A DNA stretch of 64,000 nucleotides from JBFXCS01 sp050181915 (GCA_050181915.1 JBFXCS010000002.1:682001-746000), one strand, 5' to 3'. Counted from the first letter of the stretch, positions 1-8,878 are shown. Translations and numbers: made by a program. The notes: generated by a model not told the origin, from the sequence alone.

Positions 1-59
1 AGCAGGGCGTCCCGACCGACAGCAACGCCGTGCCGTTCCAGGTCGCGGTGTTCTGTTAG
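1..59 (+). CDS. C-terminal end of a secreted protein (truncated by window edge)
   Basis: Frame 3 reads QGVPTDSNAVPFQVAVFC and then TAG. The end closely matches the C-terminus of the next gene (DAPFQVQVFC), so the two are tandem paralogues of an unrecognised secreted family. Only 18 codons are inside the window. A strong hairpin follows it. Confidence 0.7.
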   Translation, partial: QGVPTDSNAVPFQVAVFC

Positions 60-97
60 CCGAACCCCTTTGGGGATGAGAGTGACGTAAGGGTCCC

Positions 98-140
98 GTG
101 AACGCTACGCCGCGCCGATCGCGCGCGGCGTAGCGTTCAC
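98..140 (+). terminator. Perfect 18-bp inverted repeat (hairpin) between paralogues
   Basis: Bases 98-115 are exactly complementary to 123-140, leaving a 7-base loop. There is no T-run, as is common in very GC-rich genomes. The site lies between the stop of the first paralogue and the start of the second, so it probably ends transcription of the first. Confidence 0.65.
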
Positions 141-175
141 CCCGTCCTGTGATGCATGGATGGAAGGGGTCACAC

Positions 176-688
176 GTGAAGGGACGATGGTGGGTGGGGG
201 TGGCCGCCGGTCTGGCGCTCGGCCTGGGATCGGTCATCGCGGTCGAGGCCTCCACCGGAGAGGCCGCGGCGCAGCGCTCGTTCACGATCACGTCGCTGCA
301 GTTCAAGCACGTCCAGAAAACCGCCCAGGCGGGCGTGGGACGCGCGAACACGGCCAACAAGCGGGCCGCGGTGCTCGAGTCGAAGGTTCCCCTGTGGATC
401 GTCAGCACGGGCGGCCCGGGGTCGAACATGGTGCGCTCGCAGGGCGGCGTGTCCGCCCAGCGCGTCGCTGAGGGCAACTACCGCGTGCGCTTCGTGAAGA
501 ACATCTCGGCGTGCAGCTGGGCCGGGACGATCGCCAACGATGCGGCGGGCATCCCCGGCGCGCTCACGATCCGCCTGGCGCTCGACACGACGGACGCCGC
601 CAGGACGCAGCTGATCGTGCGCACCGACAACCCGAACAAGCCGGACACCCCGGCCGACGCCCCGTTCCAGGTGCAGGTCTTCTGCTGA
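176..688 (+). CDS. Secreted protein of unknown function
   Basis: 170 aa. The GTG at 176 is chosen because GGAAGGGG (162-169) lies 6 bases upstream and the product then opens with a signal peptide: KGRWW, then a hydrophobic AAGLALGLGSVIAV core, then EAAAQ. The mature part has only two cysteines: C120 in a SACSWAG segment and the C-terminal C170. No domain is recognised. The C-terminus repeats that of the preceding gene, indicating tandem duplication. An earlier in-frame start at 149 has no ribosome site. It is followed by a hairpin, so it is probably monocistronic. Confidence 0.75.
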   Translation: MKGRWWVGVAAGLALGLGSVIAVEASTGEAAAQRSFTITSLQFKHVQKTAQAGVGRANTANKRAAVLESKVPLWIVSTGGPGSNMVRSQGGVSAQRVAEGNYRVRFVKNISACSWAGTIANDAAGIPGALTIRLALDTTDAARTQLIVRTDNPNKPDTPADAPFQVQVFC

Positions 689-693
689 TCGAC

Positions 694-729
694 GACGCCG
701 GCGGGCCCTGCGACGGGCCCGCCGGCGTC
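694..729 (+). terminator. Perfect 15-bp hairpin after the secreted protein
   Basis: Bases 694-708 pair exactly with 715-729 around a 6-base loop, five bases after the stop codon. There is no T-tract. It is a likely intrinsic or structure-dependent terminator. Confidence 0.7.
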
Positions 730-788
730 TCGAGCGGGCCGCGCCGGGCGGCCGCAAGAAAGGATGCTCCACCGCCCACCAGAGGGGC

Positions 789-1403
789 GTGAGTGACCTG
801 TCGGGTTCCAGAAGGGGCACCGTGCAGCTCGTCCATCAGGTCGAGCGGGCCAAGCGGGGCGATGCCGTCGCGACGGAAGCGGTCGCCGCCGCCGCGCTGA
901 CTCAGGCATTGCGAGTGGCCGCAGCGATCCTCGGTGATCGGGACGCGGCGGCGGAGGTTGCGCAGGAGGCGGCCATCGAGGCGATCCTGGGCCTTCCCCG
1001 GTTGCGTCGAGAGCGCGCCTTTGAGGCGTACGTTCGGCGGATCGCCGTGCGCGGTGCGCTGCGCGCCGCCGACGGGCGGCGGCGCGCCGCTGCCGAGCGA
1101 GCACCGCTCGAGACGTTGGAGATGCACACCGCGAAGCGGGAGCAGGCAGGCCCCCATGAGATGGCCGAAGGCCGTGAGGCGATGCGGGCTCTGGCTCAGG
1201 CCCTCGAGGTTCTGCCCGAGCGGCAGCGGGTGGCCTTGGCCCTGCGCCTGGTGCTCGGCCTCACCGAGCGCGAGATCGCCTCCGCTCTCGGATGCCGCCC
1301 CGGCACGGTGGGTGCGCTGATCTCGCGCGGCCGCGCCACGTTGCGCATGAATCCCGCGATCAGAGCCTTAGCGTCCGTCGCCGGTGAGGAGAACGCCCGA
1401 TGA
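789..1403 (+). CDS. ECF-type RNA polymerase sigma factor
   Basis: 204 aa from the first GTG; GTG 822 is an alternative start behind AGAAGGGG. The region 2 helix carries RDAAAEVAQEAAIEAI. A region 4 helix-turn-helix is clear near residues 138-182, with LPERQRVALALRLVLGL, then TEREIASALGC and GTVGALISRGRATLR. It directs RNA polymerase to a small regulon. The ATGA overlap with the next gene indicates co-translation with a membrane partner that probably controls it. Confidence 0.85.
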   Translation: MSDLSGSRRGTVQLVHQVERAKRGDAVATEAVAAAALTQALRVAAAILGDRDAAAEVAQEAAIEAILGLPRLRRERAFEAYVRRIAVRGALRAADGRRRAAAERAPLETLEMHTAKREQAGPHEMAEGREAMRALAQALEVLPERQRVALALRLVLGLTEREIASALGCRPGTVGALISRGRATLRMNPAIRALASVAGEENAR

Positions 1404-2155
1404 CCGACCTTCAGCGCCTCGCCGAGGAAGCCGGGCGGTACGTCCAGGCGCTCGAGCCCTCCACCGACGAGCTTTCCCACGTCCTCACCCGGGTGGCCGC
1501 CGATCGAGCCCCGACACGACGGCCGCGCCGGCGGCGACGCGCGATCTTCGTGATCGTCCCCATCGCGGTCGCTCTCGCCGGCACGGCGTACGCGGCCTTC
1601 CTCGACGACGACCCGGTCGTCACCGCCGCCGCGCCGGTGGACTGTCGCGCCGACGTGGATGGTCTCAGTGGATCGGCTGAGGCCGCCGACGGGCGCAGTC
1701 CTCTGGAGATCTGCCGCGAATCGTGGGCGAGGGAGACGATGGACCCCGTGCGATGGCCCGCCGGTGACCCGCCGCTGACGGCCTGCGGCACGATCGTCCT
1801 GCCGACGGACGATCCCGCCGTATGCGAGCGCAAAGGCCTGCCCACGGCGCTCCCGTCCGACTACGCGACGACCGCCACGCGAATCGACGCCCTCCGCGGC
1901 GCTCTGGTCGACCTGTCGGTCGCGCACCGCGGATGCTGGCCACTCACCGACGCCCGGTCGGCCTTCACGCGCGAGCTGCGTATCCGCGGTTTCGACGCCT
2001 GGACGGTCACGCTCCCCACTCGCTCGGCCGAGCAGGCACAGGCGCGGCCCTGCGCCGGGAGCCTCTCGATCGACGCGCCGAACCGCCGGATCGTGATCGT
2101 CCCCGGGCCACCTCCCGGAGACGGCTCCGACACCGGGGACGGTCATCGGGCGTAG
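1400..2155 (+). CDS. Single-pass membrane protein, possible anti-sigma partner
   Basis: 251 aa. Residues 1-50 form a cytoplasmic region ending in a run of arginines, followed by one membrane segment (about 51-67, IFVIVPIAVALAGTAYA). The rest is extracytoplasmic with seven cysteines and no recognised enzyme motif. It overlaps the sigma gene by 4 bases (ATGA). By position and topology it may be an anti-sigma factor, but it lacks the HxxxCxxC zinc motif, so this role is inferred from context only. Confidence 0.75.
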   Translation: MTDLQRLAEEAGRYVQALEPSTDELSHVLTRVAADRAPTRRPRRRRRAIFVIVPIAVALAGTAYAAFLDDDPVVTAAAPVDCRADVDGLSGSAEAADGRSPLEICRESWARETMDPVRWPAGDPPLTACGTIVLPTDDPAVCERKGLPTALPSDYATTATRIDALRGALVDLSVAHRGCWPLTDARSAFTRELRIRGFDAWTVTLPTRSAEQAQARPCAGSLSIDAPNRRIVIVPGPPPGDGSDTGDGHRA

Positions 2156-2165
2156 CCCTCTGGAC

Positions 2166-3107
2166 TCAGGCCCCCAGCGCCGCCTCGGCGAGGATCCGCG
2201 CCACCACCTCGTCCCACCCCAGGCCCGAGGCCTCGGCGGCCTTCGGGAGGAGGCTGACGTCGGTCATGCCGGGGATGGCGTTGATCTCGAGCACCCACAG
2301 CCGGTCGTCGGGGTCGAGGATCATGTCGACCCGGCCCAGCCCGCGGCAGCCCAGCGCGCGGAAGCAGGCCAGCGCCAGCCGGCCGACCTCCTGGGCGACG
2401 TGGTCGGGCAGGTGCGCCGGGGCCTCCAGGTCGGTGGCGCCGGGCGTGTAGCGGGCCTCGAAGTCGTAGAAGTCGCGGGTGCGGGGGATCGCCTCGACCA
2501 CCGGCAGCGCCCAGGCGTCGTCGCCGCCGCCCAGCACCGAGACCGCCAGCTCGCGGCCCGCGACGAAGCGCTCCATCAGCACCTTGTCGTCGTAGGACAG
2601 CGCGCTCATCAGGGCGACGGGGATCTCGCCCGCCTCACGGGCCAGCCGGATGCCCAGCGCCGAGCCCTGCTTGGCGGGCTTCACCACCACGGGCAGGCCC
2701 AGCCGCGACCTGATGTCGGGGATCGCCTCGCCCGCGCCCAGCTCCCGGAAGGCCGCCTGGCTGAAGGCGTACGCGGCCGGCGTGGGCAGGCCGGCGGCCT
2801 CGAAGTGGGCCTTGGCCACCACCTTGTCCCAGCTGCGCGCGCAGGCCAGCACGCCGGGGCCGGTGTAGGGGATCTCGAGGATCTCGAGCAGCTCCTGCAC
2901 GGTGCCGTCCTCGCCCCCGCGGCCGTGGAGGGCGATGAAGGCCGCGTCGGGCCGCTCGGCGCGCAGGGTGCGCACCAGGTGCTCGTCCGGATCGACCGGC
3001 AGCACGTCGTGGCCCAGCCGCCGCAGCGCCGCCTCGGCGTTGGCGCCCGAGCGCAGGCTGACCTCCCGCTCGAGCGAGCGGCCGCCCCTCAGCACCGCGA
3101 CCCTCAT
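2166..3107 (-). CDS. ddl: D-alanine--D-alanine ligase
   Basis: 313 aa ATP-grasp ligase joining two D-alanines for peptidoglycan in the cytosol. It opens with VAVLRGGRSLEREVSLRSG and contains HGRGGEDGTVQ and YTGPGV. Later motifs are VVKPAKQGSALGI, LMERFVAGRELAVSVLGG and the C-terminal metal/ATP region GLGRVDMILD..LWVLEINAIPGMT. Length is normal for the family. The ATG at 3107 overlaps the stop of the aminotransferase by 4 bases. The frame stays open upstream, but the family N-terminus fits this ATG. Family assignment is secure; substrate choice (D-Ala versus D-Lac) was not tested. Confidence 0.92.
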   Translation of the reverse strand: MRVAVLRGGRSLEREVSLRSGANAEAALRRLGHDVLPVDPDEHLVRTLRAERPDAAFIALHGRGGEDGTVQELLEILEIPYTGPGVLACARSWDKVVAKAHFEAAGLPTPAAYAFSQAAFRELGAGEAIPDIRSRLGLPVVVKPAKQGSALGIRLAREAGEIPVALMSALSYDDKVLMERFVAGRELAVSVLGGGDDAWALPVVEAIPRTRDFYDFEARYTPGATDLEAPAHLPDHVAQEVGRLALACFRALGCRGLGRVDMILDPDDRLWVLEINAIPGMTDVSLLPKAAEASGLGWDEVVARILAEAALGA

Positions 3108-4402
3108 CGCTCCCCGCCGCCGAGCGCCCGGTGCAGCTCGCCCGCCTCGGTCACCGCGGCGCCCAGGCGGCGCACCCCCTCGCTGATGACCGCCTCCGGC
3201 ACGCCCGAGAAGTTGAGCCGCATCGAGTTGCCGCCGCGGCCGTCGCGGAAGGCCCCGCGCCCCGGCACGAAGGCGACCTGGTGGCGCTCGCGGGCCGCCA
3301 CGAGCAGGTCGGTGGTGTCGACGTAGTCCGGCATCGTGGCCCACACGAACAGGCCGCCGTCGGGCCTCGTCCAGGTCGCCTCGGCCGGCATCTCCTCCTC
3401 GAGCGCGCGCAGCATCGCGTCGCGCCGCGCGCGGTAGATGCCGTTGAGCCGCACCACGTAGTCGCGCCAGTCGTAGCGGCGCATGTACTCGATGATGAAG
3501 CGCTGCGAGATCGTCGACGTGCACAGGTCGGCGGCCTGCTTGCCCAGGTTCATCTTGCGCAGCACCGGCGCCGGCGCCGCGACCCAGCCCACCCGGGTGC
3601 CGGGCGAGAGGATCTTCGAGAAGGTCGACAGGTAGATCACCCAGCCGGCGCCGTCGTCGAGCTCCCACAGCGACGGCAGCGGCTCACCGTCGAACCGCAC
3701 CTGCCCGTACGGGTTGTCCTCCACGATCAGCAGCTCGCGCTCGTGCGCCAGCCGCACCAGCCGCTCGCGCCGCTCCCGCGACATGGTGACGCCGCCCGGG
3801 TTGTGGAAGTTCGGGATCGTGTAGAGCAGCTTCGGCGGCCGGCCCTCGGCCACCAGCCGGTCGAGCATCTCCTCGAGCAGATCCACCCGCAGGCCGTCGT
3901 CGTCGAGCGGGACGTGCTCGACGCGGGCCTCGTAGGTGGTGAAGCACGGCACCGCGCCCGGGTAGGTGGGGCCCTCGGCCAGGATGGTGTCGCCCGGGTT
4001 GCAGAAGGTGCGGATCGACAGGTCGATGGCCTGCTGGCCCCCGCTCGTGATCATCACGTCCTCGACCCGCGCGCGGGCGCCCTCCCAGCGCATCATCTCG
4101 ACGATGCGCTCGCGCAGCTCGAGCAGGCCCTCGGTGGGGCCGTACTGCAGGGCCGACGCGAGGTGCTCGCGCGCGACGACCTCCATCACGTCGTCGAACA
4201 TCTCGCGCTGGAACGACTCGGTGTTCGGGAAACCGCCCGCCAGGGAGATGATGTCCGGCTGCTCGGCCAGCGACATCAGGTCGCGCATGACGGACGAGAC
4301 GATGCCCGCGGCGCGCGACGCGAACCGCGACTCGTAGCGCGCCGAATCGGCGGGCGTCAGTGCGCTCTCGGTCGTGAGCCCTCCCTCCGGCTGGACGATC
4401 AT
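3104..4402 (-). CDS. PLP-dependent class I aminotransferase (2-aminoadipate/LysN type)
   Basis: 432 aa. It carries PDIISLAGGFPN, TSGGQQAIDL, GPTYPGA, the substrate/cofactor motif PNFHNPGG, and VEDNPYG. The PLP lysine is in STFSKILSPGTRVGWV, and the C-terminal arginine is in MRLNFSG. It transfers amino groups between an amino acid and a 2-oxo acid; the exact substrate cannot be read from sequence. The start at ATG 4402 is preceded by TACAAT (4415-4410) seven bases upstream and no good ribosome site, so leaderless translation is likely. It overlaps ddl, so the two form an operon, perhaps for cell-wall amino acids. Confidence 0.88.
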   Translation of the reverse strand: MIVQPEGGLTTESALTPADSARYESRFASRAAGIVSSVMRDLMSLAEQPDIISLAGGFPNTESFQREMFDDVMEVVAREHLASALQYGPTEGLLELRERIVEMMRWEGARARVEDVMITSGGQQAIDLSIRTFCNPGDTILAEGPTYPGAVPCFTTYEARVEHVPLDDDGLRVDLLEEMLDRLVAEGRPPKLLYTIPNFHNPGGVTMSRERRERLVRLAHERELLIVEDNPYGQVRFDGEPLPSLWELDDGAGWVIYLSTFSKILSPGTRVGWVAAPAPVLRKMNLGKQAADLCTSTISQRFIIEYMRRYDWRDYVVRLNGIYRARRDAMLRALEEEMPAEATWTRPDGGLFVWATMPDYVDTTDLLVAARERHQVAFVPGRGAFRDGRGGNSMRLNFSGVPEAVISEGVRRLGAAVTEAGELHRALGGGER

Positions 4403-4488
4403 CCCGGCGATTGTAGGGGGTTCGGGTGGCCGCGCCCCCGGCCCGGCCCCGCCGGACCCGCCCAGGTGCTCTGGTACCATCGCGGTTC
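4403..4488. promoter_or_regulatory. Divergent promoter region, both sides leaderless-like
   Basis: On the minus strand TACAAT (4415-4410) precedes ATG 4402 by 7 bases. On the plus strand TACCAT (4475-4480) precedes GTG 4489 by 8 bases. Neither start has a convincing Shine-Dalgarno sequence, so both mRNAs may begin at the start codon. Confidence 0.5.
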
Positions 4489-4941
4489 GTGCCGACCCGG
4501 CCCTCCCCGCCAGTGAGCGTCCCCGGCGTGCGCGTCCTGCGCCTGCCCGACCTTCGCAGGGTCGGCCGCGAGGACTGGCACCAGCTGGTGCGCTTCTGCC
4601 TGGTCGGCACCAGCGGCTACGTCATCAACCTGGCGGTTTTCGCGCTGCTGCTGCACGGCGCCGGCGCCCACTACATCCTCGCCGCGATCGGCGCCTTCTG
4701 CGTGGCGTGGACCAGCAACTTCCTCTTCAACAAGTTCTGGACCTTCCGCCGCCACGAGCTGTCGGCGCTGAACCAGGGCGCCCGGTACCTGGCCGTGAGC
4801 CTGGTCGCGCTGGGCCTGAACCTGGTGGTGCTCGAGCTGCTGGTCAGCGCGGGCGCGCCGGAGGTGCTGGCCCAGGCCATCGCGATCGCCGCGGTCATGC
4901 CCGTCAATTTCCTCCTGAACCGCCGTTGGTCCTTCCGGTAG
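4489..4941 (+). CDS. GtrA-like four-helix membrane protein
   Basis: 150 aa. It has LVRFCLVGTSGYVINLAVF and NFLFNKFWTFR, then two more hydrophobic helices and the family ending MPVNFLLNRRWSFR. GtrA proteins are thought to help flip or present polyprenyl-linked sugars at the membrane. It lies 4 bases before a large glycosyltransferase-like membrane protein, which supports a role in cell-envelope sugar transfer. GTG 4489 is preferred to upstream starts because the family N-terminus begins soon after it. Confidence 0.85.
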   Translation: MPTRPSPPVSVPGVRVLRLPDLRRVGREDWHQLVRFCLVGTSGYVINLAVFALLLHGAGAHYILAAIGAFCVAWTSNFLFNKFWTFRRHELSALNQGARYLAVSLVALGLNLVVLELLVSAGAPEVLAQAIAIAAVMPVNFLLNRRWSFR

Positions 4942-4945
4942 CACG

Positions 4946-6805
4946 ATGAGGGGCGGCGGCCGGGCGCGGGCCGTCGTGGCGGTCCTCCTGGCGCTGACCG
5001 CCCTGCTGGGGGCGGCGGGAGGGGCGTCGGCGCAGGCGCCGGGCGGGGCCCAGCCCTCGCCGGCCGAGGCGGCGCGGGCGGCGGGCGACATCGTGCGCGG
5101 GGTGGCCGAGAAGGCCGGCGAGATCCAGGACTCGCTGGGCGATCCCGTCGACCGGCTGCGCCCCGCGCACCTGACCGACGACGAGGTCACGTCGATCGCC
5201 GACACCTCGGGACGCCTGCACGACTGGATCGACGGCCGCGAGATCTACCGCACGGCGGTGAGCTTCGACAGCGCGACCCGCGTCCACACGGTCTTCTACG
5301 TCAGCCGCGACGCCGCCAAGAAGGAGACCGTCGAGGCGCAGGTGCTGGTGTCGGACGACACCGGCGAGATCACCGAGGTGCGCACCGGCCCCCAGGTGGC
5401 CTGGATGATGGCCCGCGGCTACTCGGGCGCCTTCGGCCGCGGGGTCAACGAGCCGGTCGTGTGGATCACCCTGTGCGCGCTGTTCCTGCTGCCGCTGCTG
5501 CCGCTGCGCCACCTCCGGCGCCTGCTGTCGATGCGCACCCTCGACCTGGCGGTGCTGCTGTCGTTCAGCGTCTCGCTGATCTGGTTCAACGAGGGCGAGA
5601 TCTTCACCTCGGTGCCGTTGCAGTACCCGCCGCTGGTGTACCTGGCGCTGCGCCTGACGTGGATCGCGGTGCGGCGGGTGCGGGCCGCCCGCCCGCTGCC
5701 CGCCGCCGAGGGCGACGACCCGCCCCCCGAGCGGCGGGAGGGCCCGCGGCGGCCGACGATGTCCGGCTGGGCGCCCACCTGGCTGCTGGCCACCATCCTG
5801 ATCGTCGCCCTGGCGCTGCGCTTCGGGCTCAACGCCTTCGACTCGAACGTGATCGACGTGGGCTACGCCGGCGTCATCGGCGCCGACCGCATCACCCACG
5901 GCGAGACCCCCTACGGCACGATGCCCAAGGACTGCGGCAGCTGCGACACCTACGGCCCGCTCAACTACATCGCCTACGTGCCGTTCGAGCTGGTGCAGCC
6001 CTGGAGCGGCGGCTGGGACTCCCTGCCGGCCGCCCACGGCGCCGCGACCCTCTTCGACGTGCTGTGCGTCGGCGGCCTGCTGCTCCTGGGCTGGCGCCTG
6101 GCGTCGCTGCGCCTGGGCCTGGCGCTCGCGGTCGCCTGGGCGGCCTTCCCCTTCACCGCCTACGCGCTCGAGACCAACTCCAACGACTCGCTGGTGGCGG
6201 CCCTGCTGATCTGGGGGCTCGTGGTGGCCCACCGGCCGATGGGCCGCGGACTGCTGCTGGGGCTCGCCCTCGCGACCAAGTTCGCGCCGGCGATCCTGCT
6301 GGCGCTGTGGAGCAGGCGGCCCTTCCCGCGGCCGTCGCCCCGGCGCGAGCTGCTGCCCTTCGTCGGGGGCCTCGCCCTGTCGGTCGCGCTCACCGTCTGG
6401 GTGCTGCTGCTCGACGGGGGCGACGGCATCCGGGCCTTCTGGTCGCGCACCATCGGCTACCAGCTCGACCGCGACTCCCCCTTCTCGCTGTGGGGCCAGT
6501 ACCCTGGGCTGCGTCCCGTGCAGATCGGCCTGATGGTCGCGGTGATGATCGCCGCCCTGGCCGTGCTGCGCTGGCCGCGACGTCTCGACCTGCTCACCAC
6601 GGCGGCGCTCTCGGGCGCGCTGCTCATCGGCATCGAGCTCACAGTGACCCACTGGTTCTACCTCTACATCCCGTGGTTCCTGCCCTTCGCGCTGCTGGCG
6701 ATCGTGCCCGACTGGCCCGCGCCCGCCCGCACGGCGCGGCCGGCGCCGGCGGCCGGCCCGGCCGCGGCCGAGACTCCGCCCGAGCCCCTCCCGGCGACGG
6801 CGTGA
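4946..6805 (+). CDS. Polytopic membrane protein, GT87/mannosyltransferase-like, with N-terminal extracytoplasmic domain
   Basis: 619 aa. A signal sequence (about 10-28) is followed by a soluble region of roughly 140 residues. After that come about ten hydrophobic segments, one block near 170-235 and the rest from about 275. The polytopic part has short conserved loops (SNVIDVGYAG, NSNDSLVAALL) and resembles polyprenyl-phosphate sugar transferases (DUF2029/GT-C fold). The soluble part (residues 57-140) looks like a PepSY-type or unknown module. It ends in GTGA overlapping a second protein of the same type, so the GtrA gene and these two form one operon. Confidence 0.75.
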   Translation: MRGGGRARAVVAVLLALTALLGAAGGASAQAPGGAQPSPAEAARAAGDIVRGVAEKAGEIQDSLGDPVDRLRPAHLTDDEVTSIADTSGRLHDWIDGREIYRTAVSFDSATRVHTVFYVSRDAAKKETVEAQVLVSDDTGEITEVRTGPQVAWMMARGYSGAFGRGVNEPVVWITLCALFLLPLLPLRHLRRLLSMRTLDLAVLLSFSVSLIWFNEGEIFTSVPLQYPPLVYLALRLTWIAVRRVRAARPLPAAEGDDPPPERREGPRRPTMSGWAPTWLLATILIVALALRFGLNAFDSNVIDVGYAGVIGADRITHGETPYGTMPKDCGSCDTYGPLNYIAYVPFELVQPWSGGWDSLPAAHGAATLFDVLCVGGLLLLGWRLASLRLGLALAVAWAAFPFTAYALETNSNDSLVAALLIWGLVVAHRPMGRGLLLGLALATKFAPAILLALWSRRPFPRPSPRRELLPFVGGLALSVALTVWVLLLDGGDGIRAFWSRTIGYQLDRDSPFSLWGQYPGLRPVQIGLMVAVMIAALAVLRWPRRLDLLTTAALSGALLIGIELTVTHWFYLYIPWFLPFALLAIVPDWPAPARTARPAPAAGPAAAETPPEPLPATA

Positions 6806-8076
6806 GGAGCGGGCGCGCCCTCCCCTGGCTGGCGGTCGCCCTGGCGGCGCTGGTTTGGGCCGTGCCGCTGCAGCTCGGCTTCTACTCGGACGCGGTGATC
6901 ACGGACATCCCCACCTACCGCGCCGCCTACGAGCACATCGCGGCGGGCGGGGTGCCGTACGTCGACTTCAGCCTGGAGTACCCGCCGCTGGCCGCGGCGC
7001 TGTTCTGGCTGGCCGGCGTCATCCCGGGCGACTACACCGTGGTCTTCTCGGTGCTCATGGCCCTGTGCCTGGTCGCCGTGGTGCTGGGCGTGCTGGCCAT
7101 CGCCCGCGCCCTCGACCTGGACCGGCGCCACCAGGCCCTCGCCGCCGCCGCCGTGGCGCTGAGCCCGCTGCTGATCGGCAACCTGGTGGAGAGCCGCTTC
7201 GACATGGCCCTGGCGGCCCTGCTCACCTGGACCCTGTGGGCGGCGGTCACCGAGCGCTGGCGGCTGATGTGGACCCTGCTCGCCGCCGCGACCCTGCTCA
7301 AGGTGGTGCCGTTGATACTGGTGCCCGTGCTGCTCATCTGGCAGCGCCACCGCGACGCCCTGCGACGCGCCCTCGTGGGCCTCGCCTGGTCGCTCGCGGT
7401 GGTCGTGGTCGCGATCGCCCCGTTCGCGATCATGTCGCCGTCGGGCACCTGGGACCTCGCCCGCTACCACCTCGACCGCCCCCTGCAGATCGAGGCGACC
7501 GGCTCGGCCTACCTGCTGGGCCTCCACGCGATGGTGGACGTGCCGATCACCGTGGTGAACTCGTACGGCAGCCAGGGGCTCGACGGCACCGGTCCCCAGG
7601 TGATCGCGGGCCTCTCCACGGCCCTTCTCATCGCGCTGGTCGTCGCGATCGCCGCCGGCTTCTGGATCGGGCTGCACCGCAGCCGGGCCCCGGGGGACGC
7701 GCGTCTGCTGGTGGCCGCCACGGCCTCGACGGTCGCGGCGCTGCTGGTGGCGGGGAAGGTGCTGTCGCCGCAGTTCCTGGTGTGGCTGGTGCCCCTGGTG
7801 TTCATCGTCGCCGGACGGTACGGACCGGCGGCCTTCGGCCTGGGGGCGGCGGCGATGCTGGCCACCCTGGCCTACTTCCCCCATCGGTACTGGGACCTGG
7901 TGGCCCTGCACACGCCCGAGATCGCGATCCTCGCGCTGCGCGACACGCTGCTCATCGCCCTGCTGGCGGCGTGCTGGCCGCGGGCGGACGTGTCGAGCCG
8001 GCCCCAGGGGCGCATCCTGCCCGGCCAGCAGCGGGACGTGGAGCGCGCCGTCGCGGCGCGCTACCTCGTGGAGTAG
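6802..8076 (+). CDS. GT87-like polytopic glycosyltransferase
   Basis: 424 aa with about ten membrane helices. The first periplasmic loop holds DIPTYRAAYEHIAAGGVPYVD followed by FSLEYPPLAA, an acidic-loop arrangement typical of GT-C mannosyl/arabinosyltransferases of the GT87 family. Other conserved loops are NLVESRFDMALAAL and LLKVVPLILVPVL. It probably uses a polyprenyl-phosphate sugar donor on the outer face of the membrane. The GTG start overlaps the previous stop by 4 bases. Acceptor and donor are unknown. Confidence 0.8.
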   Translation: MRSGRALPWLAVALAALVWAVPLQLGFYSDAVITDIPTYRAAYEHIAAGGVPYVDFSLEYPPLAAALFWLAGVIPGDYTVVFSVLMALCLVAVVLGVLAIARALDLDRRHQALAAAAVALSPLLIGNLVESRFDMALAALLTWTLWAAVTERWRLMWTLLAAATLLKVVPLILVPVLLIWQRHRDALRRALVGLAWSLAVVVVAIAPFAIMSPSGTWDLARYHLDRPLQIEATGSAYLLGLHAMVDVPITVVNSYGSQGLDGTGPQVIAGLSTALLIALVVAIAAGFWIGLHRSRAPGDARLLVAATASTVAALLVAGKVLSPQFLVWLVPLVFIVAGRYGPAAFGLGAAAMLATLAYFPHRYWDLVALHTPEIAILALRDTLLIALLAACWPRADVSSRPQGRILPGQQRDVERAVAARYLVE

Positions 8077-8084
8077 CCGCTCCC

Positions 8085-8100
8085 GCCGGCGCGGGCCGGC
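8085..8100. terminator. Short hairpin between convergent genes
   Basis: GCCGGC at 8085-8090 pairs with GCCGGC at 8095-8100 around GCGG. It lies in the 28-base gap between two convergent stop codons. It is short, so this is a weak call. Confidence 0.3.
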
Positions 8101-8104
8101 CCCG

Positions 8105-8878
8105 TCAGGCCTCGATCGAGACGGCCTCGATCGAGACGGCGCGCCCGTCCGGGCCCGCCTCGACGACGGCGCCCTGCACCAGCACCTCGCCCTCGGCGGG
8201 CTCGAAGCGGGCGGAGCTGCCGGTGATGAAGCGCCGCACCACGATCTCGGTGCGCACGCCGATCACCGAGTCGTGCGGACCGGTCATGCCCAGGTCGGTC
8301 ATGTAGGCGGTGCCGCCGGCGAGCACCCGGGCGTCGCCGGTCTGCACGTGGGTGTGGGTGCCGACCACCGCGGTCACCCGCCCGTCGAGGTGGCGGGCCA
8401 GGGCGATCTTCTCGCTGGTCGCCTCGGCGTGGACGTCGACCAGCACGTACGGGGCGGCCCGCCGGGCCTCCTCGACCAGCTCGTCGATGACGGCGAACGG
8501 GCTGTGGGCAGAGGTGAGGAACACCGCCCCCATCACGTTCACCACGCTCACCGGACCCGCCGGCGTCGCGACGGTCACGATGCCGCGGCCCGGCGCCTTC
8601 ACCGCGATGTTGTGCGGACGCAGCACGCGCGGCTCGGCCTCGAGCAGCGGGAACAGCTCCGGCTTGTGCAGCGTGTGGTTGCCGCCGGTGAGCACGTCGA
8701 TGCCCGCGTCGAGCAGGTCGCGCGCCTGGCGCGCCGAGGTGCCGAGCCCCGCGGCCGCGTTCTCGGCGTTCGCCACCACCACGTCCGGGCGGTGCCGCTC
8801 GCGCAGCGCCGGCAGGTGCTCCAGCAGGGCGCGCAGGCCGACGCCGGCGAAGATGTCCCCGATCAGGAGGGCCCTCAC
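8105..8878 (-). CDS. TIGR00282/YmdB-family metallophosphoesterase
   Basis: 257 aa. Metal-binding motifs are visible in order: MRALLIGDIFAGVG, ANAENAAAGLG, TGGNHTLHK, DVHAEATSEK, VVGTHTHVQTGD and YMTDLGMTGP. Family members are di-iron phosphodiesterases acting on 2',3'-cyclic nucleotides or cAMP in the cytosol. The GTG start overlaps the stop of the M23-like gene by 4 bases. The C-terminus ends in AVSIEAVSIEA because of a 15-bp tandem duplication. Confidence 0.88.
   Translation of the reverse strand: MRALLIGDIFAGVGLRALLEHLPALRERHRPDVVVANAENAAAGLGTSARQARDLLDAGIDVLTGGNHTLHKPELFPLLEAEPRVLRPHNIAVKAPGRGIVTVATPAGPVSVVNVMGAVFLTSAHSPFAVIDELVEEARRAAPYVLVDVHAEATSEKIALARHLDGRVTAVVGTHTHVQTGDARVLAGGTAYMTDLGMTGPHDSVIGVRTEIVVRRFITGSSARFEPAEGEVLVQGAVVEAGPDGRAVSIEAVSIEA
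8108..8137. repeat. 15-bp perfect tandem duplication in the 3' end of the ymdB-like gene
   Basis: The unit CCTCGATCGAGACGG occurs twice in a row. It is in frame and duplicates AVSIE at the very end of the protein. This looks like a recent slippage event. Confidence 0.9.

Noticed and set aside
4904..6652. Long open frame on the minus strand opposite the membrane glycosyltransferase
   Set aside because: It is Gln/Arg/His/Gly-rich low-complexity sequence typical of antisense frames in very GC-rich genes, with no domain or start signal.
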